64,000 bases of DNA from contig NZ_CP067089.2 of assembly GCF_016616095.2 (NCBI RefSeq), forward strand, positions 62,001 through 126,000. The letters are read 5' to 3'. Under the pieces are notes generated by a model. The model was not told where the DNA came from, made no database searches, and saw nothing but the letters and a program-made list of their open reading frames with translations. Shown here piece by piece: positions 35,823 through 44,603 of this stretch. The DNA is from Breznakiella homolactica (GTDB taxonomy: Bacteria > Spirochaetota > Spirochaetia > Treponematales > Breznakiellaceae). Position numbers and translations under genes: made by a program. Numbering within the stretch: the first letter of the stretch is position 1; every line of letters begins with the position of its first letter.

Positions 35823-36628
35823 TTCGAATAACCGACCTCGGCATGGTCTTTGCCCAGGGAACCCCGGATGAAAATACCGCTCTTGAGAGCATCAATCTCG
35901 AAATAAACCGGGGGGATTTTATCACCGTCATTGGTTCCAACGGCGCCGGAAAATCGACCCTGTTCAACGCCCTTTCGGGAACCTATACGCCGACCCGGGG
36001 GACCATCCTCCTGAAAAACGAAGAGGCCGGGCCCGAACGGGATATTACCCGGGAACCAGAGTTTATCCGGGCCCGGTATATCGGGCGGATTTTTCAGAAT
36101 CCCCTTCTGGGAACAGCGGGTAAGATGACCTTGGCGGACAATATGATGATCTGCCATAAAAAGGGGTATAAGGGCCTCCGGATCAGTCTCAACACCGCCA
36201 TGCGGGAGTATTTCAGGGAGCAGCTCCGTATTCTCGGTATGGGGCTCGAGGACCGCCTCAACGACAACGTGGAACTTTTTTCCGGGGGACAGCGCCAGGC
36301 CCTGACCCTGCTTATGACGGTTATGTCCCGGCCGGCGCTGCTTCTTCTGGATGAACATACCGCGGCGCTGGACCCGCGGAACGCAGAAATCGTTATGGAC
36401 CTGACCATGCGGTTCGCCGCGGAATACGGTCTGACCGTTATGATGATCACCCACAATATGGGACACGCCATTGCCTACGGCAGCCGCCTTATTATGATGG
36501 ATGAAGGCCGAATTCTCCTCGATATCGGAGCCGGAGAAAAGTCGCGGCTGACCACGGAAAGCCTCGTTCAGCGGTTCCGGGATATAAAAAAAGTATCCCT
36601 GCAGAACGACGAGATGCTGCTGGGATAA
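35819..36628 (+). CDS. ABC importer ATP-binding protein
   Basis: 269-aa nucleotide-binding subunit: Walker A IGSNGAGKST at about 38-47, Q-loop GRIFQNPLLGTAG, signature FSGGQRQALTLLM, Walker B LLLLDEHTAALDPRN with the catalytic Glu, and H-loop MITHNMGHA. Completes the importer begun at 33849. No promoter seen between it and the permease. Confidence 0.95.
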   Translation: MIRITDLGMVFAQGTPDENTALESINLEINRGDFITVIGSNGAGKSTLFNALSGTYTPTRGTILLKNEEAGPERDITREPEFIRARYIGRIFQNPLLGTAGKMTLADNMMICHKKGYKGLRISLNTAMREYFREQLRILGMGLEDRLNDNVELFSGGQRQALTLLMTVMSRPALLLLDEHTAALDPRNAEIVMDLTMRFAAEYGLTVMMITHNMGHAIAYGSRLIMMDEGRILLDIGAGEKSRLTTESLVQRFRDIKKVSLQNDEMLLG

Positions 36629-36711
36629 TAACGCGGGCATTCAAAATAAGGAAAACCTCACGGGTATGCATTATGCTGTAAATAAGAATGTATACCGGAA
36701 TCCCCGCGGAA

Positions 36712-36733
36712 ACGGAAAAGGTATTTTTTCCGT
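36712..36733 (+). other. Stem-loop in the exporter leader
   Basis: ACGGAAAA (36712-36719) pairs with TTTTCCGT (36726-36733) within the 140-nt gap before the exporter genes. No T-run after it. Function unknown. Confidence 0.4.
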
Positions 36734-36768
36734 GCCGGATTCTATTTCAAAACAACCGAGGAGAAAAA

Positions 36769-38508
36769 ATGATACGGAGACTTGCGGCCTGCGTACGGGA
36801 ATATAAAAAAGATTCCCTCTTAACCCCTTTATTCGTAGGGTTTGAAGTGGTTATGGATGTGGTAATACCTCTTCTCATGTCGTTTATTATTGACTACGGC
36901 ATTGCCGGGGGCAACCTGGGTATGATCGGCCGGATCGGAATCGCCCTGGTTATCGCTACCTTGGCGGCGCTTTTTTTCGGGGTCATGTCCGGGCGCTACG
37001 CCGCGAAGGCTTCCGCCGGATTCGCCAGAAATGTACGGCACGATATGTTCCACAAGATCCAGGAATATTCATTTTCAAACATTGATAAATTCTCCGCGGC
37101 CAGTCTCGTAACCCGGGTTACGACGGATGTATCCAATGTGCAGAACGCCTACCAGATGCTGATCCGGGTCTGTGTCCGGAGCCCTCTGATGTTCATCTTT
37201 TCCCTTATCATGGCTTTTACAATCAACGCCCATTTATCGCTGATTTTTTTAGGGGTTATCCCCGTGCTTATCCTGGGGCTGTACCTTTTGCTTTCCCGGG
37301 CCCATCCGTTATTCCGGCAGGTTTTCAGGATCTACGACCGGATGAACAGGACCGTTCAGGAGAATCTCCGGGGTATCCGGGTGGTAAAGAGTTTTGTCCG
37401 GGAAGATTTTGAAATCGGTAAATTCAACAAAGTATCCGGCGATATTTACGATACCCAGGTCAAGGCTGAAAAAATCATGGCCTTTAACAGCCCCCTGATG
37501 CAGTTTGCCATGTATACCTGCACGCTTCTTATTTCCTGGCTCGGCGGGCGGATGATTGTTCAGGAGGCAATGACCACCGGACAGCTGGTAAGTCTTTTTT
37601 CGTATACCAGCCAGATTCTGATGAGCCTGATGATGATGTCCATGGTACTGGTAATGATTTCAATCGCCCGGTCTTCCGCTGAACGGATCGTTGAAGTCCT
37701 TGAGGAAGTACCCAGCCTCGCGGACCCGGAAAACCCGGTATTCGATATCCCCGACGGTTCGGTACGGTTTGAGGATGCGGTTTTCTGCTACGGCAGGGCG
37801 GAGCAGAATAAATGCCTGGAGGGGATTATCCTGGAAATTAATTCCGGGGAAACCATTGGCATAATAGGCGGAACCGGCTCGGGGAAGTCAACCTTGGTGC
37901 AGCTCATCCCCCGGCTGTATGATACCACCGCGGGCAGGGTCATGGTGGGCGGCCGGGATGTACGGGAATACGATGTAACGAGCCTCAGGGACGCGGTTTC
38001 CATGGTGCTCCAGAAAAATGTTCTGTTTGCGGGAACCATCAGGGAAAACCTCCGCTGGGGCAACAATGACGCGGATGACGCGGAGCTTGTCAGGGTCTGT
38101 AAAATTGCCCAGGCGGACGACTTTATCCGGGAATTTCCCGACGGCTACGACAGCCGTATTGAACAGGGCGGCAGCAATGTTTCCGGCGGCCAGAAGCAGC
38201 GTCTCTGTATTGCCCGGGCGCTCCTCAAAAAACCGAAGATTCTTATTCTCGATGATTCCACCAGCGCGGTGGATACCAGAACCGACGCGCTCATCCGCCA
38301 GGGACTCAGCCAGGAACTTCCGGACACAACGAAGATAATCATCGCCCAGCGGATCGCTTCTATCCAGGATGCGGACCGTATTATTGTTATGGACGGCGGC
38401 AGGGTGAACGCCGTCGGGACCCATGATGACCTTCTGAAATCCAATAAAATTTACCGGGAAGTTTACAGCTCCCAGAATAAACCGGAGGCCGGCCATGGCG
38501 CAGCGTAG
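36769..38508 (+). CDS. ABC exporter half-transporter, degenerate-site subunit
   Basis: 579 aa: six membrane helices (about 20-300), then an ATPase domain. Walker A GGTGSGKST and signature VSGGQKQRL are normal. In Walker B (LILDDSTSAVDT) the catalytic Glu is Asp, and the H-loop is AQRI with Gln in place of His. This is the pattern of the inactive-site partner in heterodimeric exporters such as TM287/288. The start is ATG 36769 with GAGGAG 6 nt before; an upstream ATG at 36688 is out of context. Overlaps the partner gene by 14 nt. Confidence 0.93.
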   Translation: MIRRLAACVREYKKDSLLTPLFVGFEVVMDVVIPLLMSFIIDYGIAGGNLGMIGRIGIALVIATLAALFFGVMSGRYAAKASAGFARNVRHDMFHKIQEYSFSNIDKFSAASLVTRVTTDVSNVQNAYQMLIRVCVRSPLMFIFSLIMAFTINAHLSLIFLGVIPVLILGLYLLLSRAHPLFRQVFRIYDRMNRTVQENLRGIRVVKSFVREDFEIGKFNKVSGDIYDTQVKAEKIMAFNSPLMQFAMYTCTLLISWLGGRMIVQEAMTTGQLVSLFSYTSQILMSLMMMSMVLVMISIARSSAERIVEVLEEVPSLADPENPVFDIPDGSVRFEDAVFCYGRAEQNKCLEGIILEINSGETIGIIGGTGSGKSTLVQLIPRLYDTTAGRVMVGGRDVREYDVTSLRDAVSMVLQKNVLFAGTIRENLRWGNNDADDAELVRVCKIAQADDFIREFPDGYDSRIEQGGSNVSGGQKQRLCIARALLKKPKILILDDSTSAVDTRTDALIRQGLSQELPDTTKIIIAQRIASIQDADRIIVMDGGRVNAVGTHDDLLKSNKIYREVYSSQNKPEAGHGAA

Positions 38509-40411
38509 TTTCGGGCCTATGGGAAGGAATGTACCTCTGACCGGCGGCAAAAGCAGGACCCCGGGGAAAACCATCGCGCGGCTCCTTTCGTACCTGGGCG
38601 GTGCGTATACGGCTTGGTTTGTGTTTGTGATTGTCTGCATCCTCGTAAGTTCCGTCGCCGGTGTGGCGGGCTCGCTTTTCCTCCAGATACTTATTGATGA
38701 TTTTATAACCCCGCTGCTGGGGCAGGGGAATCCCGATTTTTCAAATCTTTTCAGAGCTATCATTATTATGGCGGGAATATACGTTCTGGGGATCGCGGCG
38801 AACTTTCTGTATAACCGGACCATGGCAATAATCACCCAGGGAGTGCAGAAAAAAATACGGAACGATATGTTCGCCGCTATGCAGCGCCTGCCGGTCCGGT
38901 ATTTTGATACCCACAGTTTCGGCGATACCATGAGCCACTATACCAATGATATTGATACCCTCAGGCAGATGCTGTCCCAAAGTATTCCGACCCTGTTCTC
39001 GTCGGGCATTACCATTGTTTTTGTGTTTTCGGCAATGCTCTACATCAGTCCGATCCTGACGGTACTCATTGTGGTTATGATCGCGGCTATGGTACTCGTT
39101 TCCCGCTCGGTGGGATCCCGAAGCGGGAAATATTTTGTTGAACAGCAGTCATCTATTGCCGCGGTAAACGGATACGTTGAGGAAATAATGAACGGACAGA
39201 AGGTGGTCAAGGTCTTCAACCATGAAGCCGCCGCGGGGAGAGAATTTGACGGGCTCAACGACACCCTGGCAGAAAGCGCGTATAAGGCGAATAAGTACGC
39301 GAATATTCTCATGCCCGTTACCAATCAGATCGGCAACCTCAATTACGTTCTGATCGCCATAATCGGCGGCGTCCTTGCGGTGGCCGGCATCGGCGGGCTT
39401 ACCCTTGGAGCCATTGCCTCATTTCTCCAGCTGAGCCGTTCGGTGACTATGCCGATCAGCCAGGTTTCCCAGCAGATCAATTCCGTGGTCATGGCCCTGG
39501 CAGGGGCGGAACGGATTTTCGGCCTTATGGATGAAGAGCCGGAACAGGACAGCGGATACGTAACCCTGGTGAATGCTGAATATGATAGCGAAGGGGGGCT
39601 CCGGGAATCGAAGACCCGGACCGATATCTGGGCGTGGAAACATCCCCACGGCGACGGAAGTCTTACCTACACCAAACTTGCGGGGGGTGTTGAATTTTTC
39701 GATGTTGATTTTGCCTATAATCCCGGTAAAACCGTACTCCACGATGTCAGTATCAACGTAAAACCCGGGCAGAAGATGGCCTTTGTGGGCGCCACCGGAG
39801 CCGGAAAGACAACCATCACTAACCTTATCAACCGGTTCTACGATCTGGAGGACGGAAAAATCCGTTACGACGGAATCAATATCAACAAGATAAAAAAGCC
39901 CGATCTCCGCCGTTCCCTGGGCATGATACTCCAGGATACGAGCCTGTTTACCGGCACTGTCAGGGAAAATATCCGGTACGGCAGACTGGATGCCTCCGAC
40001 GGGGATGTTGCCGCCGCCGCAAAACTCGCCGGGGCCGATGATTTTATTATCCGGCTTCCGGAGGGCTATGATACGGAACTTTCCGGCGACGGCAGCGGCC
40101 TTTCCCAGGGACAGCGGCAGCTTATTTCCATCGCCCGCGCCGCCGTCGCGGATCCGCCGGTAATGATCATGGATGAAGCCACTAGTTCCATCGACACCAG
40201 GACCGAAGCCATTGTGGGCAGAGGCATGGATTCCCTTATGAAGGGCCGTACGGTTTTTGTCATTGCCCACCGGCTCTCCACGGTCCAGAATTCCGATGTA
40301 ATTATTGTCCTTGACCATGGACGCATCATAGAACAGGGCACCCATGAGGAACTGATAAAAAAGCGGGGCCGGTATTACCAGCTGTACACCGGCGCGTTTG
40401 AACTGGAATAG
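38495..40411 (+). CDS. ABC exporter half-transporter, catalytic-site subunit
   Basis: 638 aa with an N-terminal extension before six membrane helices and a C-terminal ATPase. Walker A GATGAGKTT, Walker B MIMDEATSSIDT with the catalytic Glu, and H-loop AHRLSTVQ are canonical, while the signature is LSQGQ rather than LSGGQ. Together with the preceding gene this makes one competent and one degenerate ATP site. An insertion rich in charged residues (about 355-390) precedes the ATPase. Substrate unknown; such pairs export drugs, peptides or lipids. Confidence 0.94.
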   Translation: MAQRSFGPMGRNVPLTGGKSRTPGKTIARLLSYLGGAYTAWFVFVIVCILVSSVAGVAGSLFLQILIDDFITPLLGQGNPDFSNLFRAIIIMAGIYVLGIAANFLYNRTMAIITQGVQKKIRNDMFAAMQRLPVRYFDTHSFGDTMSHYTNDIDTLRQMLSQSIPTLFSSGITIVFVFSAMLYISPILTVLIVVMIAAMVLVSRSVGSRSGKYFVEQQSSIAAVNGYVEEIMNGQKVVKVFNHEAAAGREFDGLNDTLAESAYKANKYANILMPVTNQIGNLNYVLIAIIGGVLAVAGIGGLTLGAIASFLQLSRSVTMPISQVSQQINSVVMALAGAERIFGLMDEEPEQDSGYVTLVNAEYDSEGGLRESKTRTDIWAWKHPHGDGSLTYTKLAGGVEFFDVDFAYNPGKTVLHDVSINVKPGQKMAFVGATGAGKTTITNLINRFYDLEDGKIRYDGININKIKKPDLRRSLGMILQDTSLFTGTVRENIRYGRLDASDGDVAAAAKLAGADDFIIRLPEGYDTELSGDGSGLSQGQRQLISIARAAVADPPVMIMDEATSSIDTRTEAIVGRGMDSLMKGRTVFVIAHRLSTVQNSDVIIVLDHGRIIEQGTHEELIKKRGRYYQLYTGAFELE

Positions 40412-40519
40412 CGTATTGATACCGCGGCAATTCTCCTGATATCCTAGGCAATGCTTCCCCCGGAAGGGGCAGACCCTACTATTACATCAGGCCGTGAAGC
40501 CCGAATCCGGAGGAATCCT

Positions 40520-41185
40520 GTGCGCATACCGCGAAAATACGTCATAACGATTGCTCTGGCTCTGGCCGTCATTGCGGGATTGTTTTTCTTCTTTATGTTC
40601 TCAGGAATAGAGGCCGAGGATATCCTCAGCTACACGCCCCAATCACTGCCCCTGGCGGCGCTGTTTTTTATCGCCATATACTGTCTCCGTTCCGTGGTAA
40701 TGGTCATTCCCATGCTGCTCCTGTACGTCAGCGCCGGTATCTTCTTCCCGGTGCCCTGGGCCATTGCCGTTACCTATACGGGACTTTTCTGTGAAATGAC
40801 CATCGGGTACTGTATCGGCCGGAAAATGGGCAAGGACAGGGTTGAGGCTTTGATCCGGGACCAGAAAAAGCTTAAAAAGTTTTTTAATACCATGAAGGAC
40901 AACGGTCCCGTACCCTGTTTCGTGTCCCGTATACTTCCTCTGGCCTTCGATATCATCAGTATGTTCTTCGGCGCGTCGGGTATGCCCTATGTCCAGTTCG
41001 TATTGTTTTCGCTTCTCGGCGTTACCCCGGGGATGATCCCCTTTGTCATCACCGGGAGTTCCATAACCGACCCGCTGTCAAAGGAATTTCTCATTCCCCT
41101 GGCTGTTTCCGTCGCCGTCGCCGGAGGGTCATTCCTTGTTCTCAGACTGCTGCAGCGGGATAAAACTAAAACCAGATCGCCTTGA
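40520..41185 (+). CDS. VTT-domain (TVP38/TMEM64, DedA-like) membrane protein
   Basis: About 221 aa with five or six membrane helices. The VTT signature region runs from GIFFPVPWAIAVTYTGLFCE through GRKMGKD to VSRILPLAFDIISMFFGASG. The start GTG at 40520 has GGAGG 6 nt before it; an ATG at 40451 would add 23 poorly hydrophobic residues. Family members are implicated in lipid scrambling or membrane homeostasis. Its end overlaps the convergent DUF1232 gene by 20 nt. Confidence 0.82.
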   Translation: MRIPRKYVITIALALAVIAGLFFFFMFSGIEAEDILSYTPQSLPLAALFFIAIYCLRSVVMVIPMLLLYVSAGIFFPVPWAIAVTYTGLFCEMTIGYCIGRKMGKDRVEALIRDQKKLKKFFNTMKDNGPVPCFVSRILPLAFDIISMFFGASGMPYVQFVLFSLLGVTPGMIPFVITGSSITDPLSKEFLIPLAVSVAVAGGSFLVLRLLQRDKTKTRSP

Positions 41186-41642
41186 CAATCAAAACCGCGG
41201 CCAACAGCCAGACGGCGATTATAGGAATCGCGTAATACCATTTTTTCGGTTTTCCGTCCCGCCAGAGATCTTTTGCCTGTTCCCGGCATTCTTCCATGAT
41301 TGGTTTCGGAATGAGTTTAAGGGCAAAATAAATCAGAATCGGCAGTATGATCAGGTCATCCAGGTACCCCAGAATGGGAATGAAATCGGGGATTAAATCA
41401 ATAGGAGACAGGGCATACACCACCGCGGTGATTGCCACTGCCTTGGCAAAGAAGGGTGTTTCCTTCCGTTTGTAGGCAAGGTATAATGCGGAAATTTCCA
41501 TCTTGAGCTGGGATGCCTTATTCCGCAGCCATACAAGTATTTTCGATGCCACTACTGAAATATACTGAGTCTGATAGAAAAGAAATACCCTTTGCGGTAC
41601 CTTGTACAGTAAACGCACAATGCGGCGGTATTTCCGCTGCAA
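41166..41642 (-). CDS. DUF1232 (YkvA-like) membrane protein
   Basis: Up to 158 aa. The DUF1232 signature YALSPIDLIPDFIPILGYLD lies at about 77-96, followed by DLIILPILIYFAL and a C-terminal membrane helix (WYYAIPIIAVWLLAAVLIVK). Function unknown. The start is uncertain: the longest frame begins at a TTG (41642) without a ribosome-binding site, and an ATG at residue 48 would give a 111-aa protein nearer the family length. Confidence 0.8.
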   Translation of the reverse strand: MQRKYRRIVRLLYKVPQRVFLFYQTQYISVVASKILVWLRNKASQLKMEISALYLAYKRKETPFFAKAVAITAVVYALSPIDLIPDFIPILGYLDDLIILPILIYFALKLIPKPIMEECREQAKDLWRDGKPKKWYYAIPIIAVWLLAAVLIVKAIWF

Positions 41643-41660
41643 GTACCAGGAGGATACGCG

Positions 41661-42173
41661 GTGGATTTTGATACAATTGAAAATCTCCCCAGGGAGAAGC
41701 TCCTCGAACTGCTTTCAATTTACGCAAAGAACTGGCTCGCCACCGACGGGCTGTGGTTCCAGGGAGTTGAAACCCATTACGGATTTACTACCGCCCTGGA
41801 CATTGACCGGGAGATGTGGGAACAGTTCACGGTTATTGAGGCCAGAAGAATCAAGGCTTTTCTTGAACTGCCGGAGCATTCCGGCTTGGCAGGGCTGAAG
41901 CGGGCGCTTCAGTTCAGGCTGTACGCGCCCCTCAACAAGACCGAAACATATATGGAAGGGCAGAGTCTTATCTACCGGGTTGTAACCTGCAGGGTCCAGG
42001 ATGCCCGGCAGCGCAAAGGCCTGGAGTACCATACCTGCAAACCCGTGGGTACCGTGGAATATTCCCTGTTCGCGGCGGCTATTGATCCGAGAATCACCAC
42101 CGAGGTATTGAGCTGCCACCCCGACGTAACCGATCCGGGATGCAACTGCAAATGGAAGTTTTCTATTCCGTAA
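41661..42173 (+). CDS. Hypothetical cytosolic protein (DUF6125-like)
   Basis: 170 aa, soluble, start GTG 41661 with AGGAGG 7 nt before it. It resembles a family of Cys-containing cytosolic proteins common in anaerobes (WLATDGLWFQGVETHYGFTT, EARRIKAFLELP, VTCRVQDARQRKGLEYHTCK). Cys cluster near the end (CHPDVTDPGCNCKWKF) could bind metal. No function known; the family name is from memory and moderate. Confidence 0.75.
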   Translation: MDFDTIENLPREKLLELLSIYAKNWLATDGLWFQGVETHYGFTTALDIDREMWEQFTVIEARRIKAFLELPEHSGLAGLKRALQFRLYAPLNKTETYMEGQSLIYRVVTCRVQDARQRKGLEYHTCKPVGTVEYSLFAAAIDPRITTEVLSCHPDVTDPGCNCKWKFSIP

Positions 42174-42216
42174 ACGGGCTTAGCGCCGTTCTTCTTCCGC
42201 GAGGATGAGGTCTATA

Positions 42217-42399
42217 TTATACCGCTCCGTTGATCCATGATCTGAAATTATAGGGCCCGCCGCCGTCTCCGAGGGAATTGATATTCGCCTCGGAAAGAAA
42301 GGGAAATCCCACTAGGAGCGTCTCCGTCCCGCCATGGTTATAAGCGGAAAGCGGTATTGACCATACCGCCAGGAGCACCGCCAGCATCGTCTTTCCCAT
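42217..42399 (-). CDS. Short secreted peptide, possibly frameshifted
   Basis: 60 aa: signal peptide (about 1-18, MLAVLLAVWSIPLSA) then a Gly/Asn-rich stretch (NINSLGDGGGPYNF). AAGGAGAAAAC precedes the ATG at 42399, a strong ribosome-binding site. It lies 36 nt downstream of the minus-strand ABC exporter. In the next frame the sequence continues from about 42235 to a stop at 42180 as SDHGSTERYNIDLILAEEER, which looks like coding sequence, so the real or ancestral product may be longer. No family recognised. Confidence 0.6.
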   Translation of the reverse strand: MGKTMLAVLLAVWSIPLSAYNHGGTETLLVGFPFLSEANINSLGDGGGPYNFRSWINGAV

Positions 42400-42435
42400 G
42401 TTTTCTCCTTATAAAAAAACGGATGCGGCGGAGGG

Positions 42436-44205
42436 TCAGCTTTTTATGGGATTTCCCGGGGTAAACTGGAAACGGTACAGCCTGGCGTATATTCCTTCCT
42501 GTTTTATCAGTTCCTCGTGGGTTCCCTGCTGCCGTATGCCGTTGTCATCAATGGCGATAATGGTATCCGCGTTTCTGATGGTTGAAAGCCGGTGGGCGAT
42601 AACCATGGTGGTTCTTCCCCGGGATAATTCCTCCAGGGCGGACTGAATTTTCATTTCCGTCACCGTGTCCAGCGCGGAGGTGGCTTCGTCCAGGATAAGT
42701 ATCGGCGGGTTTTTGAGGAATATCCGGGCGATGCTTACCCGCTGTTTCTGTCCGCCGGAAAGTTTGATTCCCCGTTCACCTACCACCGTATCGTACCGGT
42801 CCGGCATCTTCATAATATCGTCGTGGATATCGGCCCGGCGGGCGGCTTCGATGATTTCTTCCTCCGGGGCGTCAATGCGGCCGTACCCGATATTCTCCCG
42901 GATAGTGCCGGCAAAAAGAAACACATCCTGCTGTACGATTCCGATGTTTTTCCGCAGGGATTCCAGGGTAACGTCCCGGATATCGATTCCGTCGATGGTA
43001 ATACTGCCTTCTTTTATTTCGTAAAACCGGGGAAGCAGGTGGCAGAGCGTTGTTTTTCCCCCGCCGGACGGCCCCACCAGGGCAACGGTGCTCCCCGCGG
43101 CGATGGAAAGATCGATATGTTCCAATACGGTGAGGTTGCGGTTGTAGGAAAAACTCACATCCCGGAATTCAATATTTCCCCGGACTTTTTCCAGAACGGA
43201 TGCGTCGGGTTTATCAATAATATCCGGCTGTATCCGCATGATGTCAACGAACCGGGTAAACCCCGCCATCCCCGTGGTGTACTGTTCAACAAAATTTCCC
43301 AGCCTGCGGATAGGCTGCAGGAATGCTGCCACAAAGAGATTGCAGGTAATCAGCTCCGTCAGGGTCATGGTCCCCTGCATAATAAAGAATCCACCCGCGG
43401 CAATGGTCACAATGGTAAGGCTGTTCATCATGAATTCCAGCTTGCTGTGGAAGCCTGCCATGGACTTATAGTACTTCTTTTTCGCCCCGGTGATGTGTTC
43501 GTTGCCCCCATGGAACTTGTGATTCTCATAGGATTCGTTGGTAAATGCCTTCGCGGTGCGGGCTCCGGAAATACTGGATTCCAGGGACGCGTTTATTTCG
43601 GCGATTTTCTCCTTAACCTGCCTCGAAGCCCAGGTAAGTTTTTTGCGGGAAAGAATGGCGTGCACCACAATAAGGATTACCACCAGGAGCAGTATCACGG
43701 CCATCTCCCACCGGATCGTAAGAATAAGGAAGAACGAACCCAGGATGGTCGCTATGGAAATAAAAATATCCTCGGGACCGTGGTGGGCAAGTTCGGTAAC
43801 ATCGAAAAGATCGTTGGTCACCCGGGACATGATGTGTCCGGTGCGGTGGTTGTCGTAAAAGGAGTAGGGCAGTTTCTGGAGATGCGAAAAAAGATCCCGC
43901 CGCATATCCGCTTCTATATACGCGCCCACGGTATGGCCCCAATAGGTAACAAAATAGGAAAAGGCGGTGCGGAGAAGGTACACACCCACCATGAGGGCAA
44001 CCATTATAAAGAAAAAGCGGTACAGCTGGTCCGGGAGCAGCCGTTCAATGGTGAATTTGGTCATCATGGGAAAGAGCAGATCCACCCCGGCAATGAGGGA
44101 CGCGCAGACCATGTCCGCGGCGAACAGCTTCCAGTGGGGCCGGTAGTATCCGGCGAAAATTCTCAGAGGGGTCCGCATAAATGATTCTTTTGTCTTTTGG
44201 GGCAT
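42436..44205 (-). CDS. ABC exporter (homodimeric, MsbA-like)
   Basis: 589 aa: six membrane helices and a canonical ATPase domain with Walker A GPSGGGKTT, signature LSGGQKQRV, Walker B LILDEATSALDT with the catalytic Glu, and H-loop AHRLSTI, so it can act as a homodimer. ATG at 44205, or at 44178 (MRTPLRIF); neither has a strong ribosome-binding site. The secreted-peptide gene follows in the same direction. Upstream, beyond 44206, lies the structured element copy B. Confidence 0.93.
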   Translation of the reverse strand: MPQKTKESFMRTPLRIFAGYYRPHWKLFAADMVCASLIAGVDLLFPMMTKFTIERLLPDQLYRFFFIMVALMVGVYLLRTAFSYFVTYWGHTVGAYIEADMRRDLFSHLQKLPYSFYDNHRTGHIMSRVTNDLFDVTELAHHGPEDIFISIATILGSFFLILTIRWEMAVILLLVVILIVVHAILSRKKLTWASRQVKEKIAEINASLESSISGARTAKAFTNESYENHKFHGGNEHITGAKKKYYKSMAGFHSKLEFMMNSLTIVTIAAGGFFIMQGTMTLTELITCNLFVAAFLQPIRRLGNFVEQYTTGMAGFTRFVDIMRIQPDIIDKPDASVLEKVRGNIEFRDVSFSYNRNLTVLEHIDLSIAAGSTVALVGPSGGGKTTLCHLLPRFYEIKEGSITIDGIDIRDVTLESLRKNIGIVQQDVFLFAGTIRENIGYGRIDAPEEEIIEAARRADIHDDIMKMPDRYDTVVGERGIKLSGGQKQRVSIARIFLKNPPILILDEATSALDTVTEMKIQSALEELSRGRTTMVIAHRLSTIRNADTIIAIDDNGIRQQGTHEELIKQEGIYARLYRFQFTPGNPIKS

Positions 44206-44264
44206 AGATAACTATACCATCAATAATTTTTTTATTCACCAGCCGCCGCTGCATACTAAGAGCC

Positions 44265-44497
44265 CCGGCTAAGGCAGGTCCGCCGCATTATCCAGAACCT
44301 GATACGGCGGTTCACAGGGACCAGAAGAGGGGGTGACGGAAGCCCCCGGAGCGGTAAACTTGAAAGGTTTACCGCGAGGAGGCTGGAGTCAGGGGGAGCA
44401 GCCCGCGCGACGGGGCAGCCCCGAGCCGGTTGAGCCGGAAAGCGTCCGGGGAATGGTTCCCCGGGCGCTTCCGGATTGAAAAACTTGGTGCTCCCCC
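44265..44497 (+). ncRNA. Candidate structured RNA element, copy B (unknown family)
   Basis: About 230 nt without a gene. The 5' stem is CCGCCG (44280-44285) with CGGCGG (44305-44310), plus an inner TATC/GATA. GGACCAGAAGAGGGGGT starts at 44318. Hairpins GGGGG/CCCCC and GCGGTAAAC/GTTTACCGC follow. The core has a closing helix GGGGGAGCA (44392-44400) with TGCTCCCCC (44489-44497), a GCCC/GGGC hairpin (44401-44416), and CCGAG (44421-44425) pairing with CTTGG (44484-44488). The strand CCGAGCCGGTTGAGCC is identical to copy A, and the apical stem is CCGGAA..CCGGGGAA/TTCCCCGG..TTCCGG. The G-U pair in CCGAG/CTTGG favours a plus-strand RNA. Confidence 0.62.
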
Positions 44498-44518
44498 GCA
44501 TCCGTGCTTTTGTGCTGA

Positions 44519-44550
44519 CCGTAAAATAATACGGCAATCCGTAAAATAAT
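44519..44550. repeat. Direct repeat upstream of the GntR promoter
   Basis: CCGTAAAATAAT occurs at 44519-44530 and 44539-44550, exactly 20 bp apart (about two helical turns). The first copy also forms the inverted repeat CCGTA-N6-TACGG. Position just before the -35 suggests a second regulatory site. Confidence 0.6.
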
Positions 44551-44552
44551 CA

Positions 44553-44581
44553 TTGACACATTGTACTAGTTCAATTAGTAT
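44553..44581 (+). promoter_or_regulatory. Sigma-70 promoter of the gntR-slipin-lol operon
   Basis: TTGACA (44553-44558), 17-nt spacer, TAGTAT (44576-44581). The operator repeats overlap both the spacer and the start site. Confidence 0.85.
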
Positions 44582-44603
44582 TGTACTAGGTGAATAGTAC
44601 AAT
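44560..44603. promoter_or_regulatory. GntR (YtrA-type) operator
   Basis: ATTGTACTA (44580-44588) and TAGTACAAT (44595-44603) form a perfect 9-bp inverted repeat spaced 6 bp, overlapping the -10 and the start codon. ATTGTACTAG also occurs at 44560-44569, a direct repeat 20 bp upstream. TTGTAC/GTACAA-type dyads are typical of YtrA-family GntR regulators, so this is very likely an autoregulatory site. Confidence 0.8.

Noticed and set aside
42823..44184. 453-aa plus-strand open frame
   Set aside because: Antisense to the canonical ABC exporter gene; His/Gly-rich shadow translation, no ribosome-binding site.
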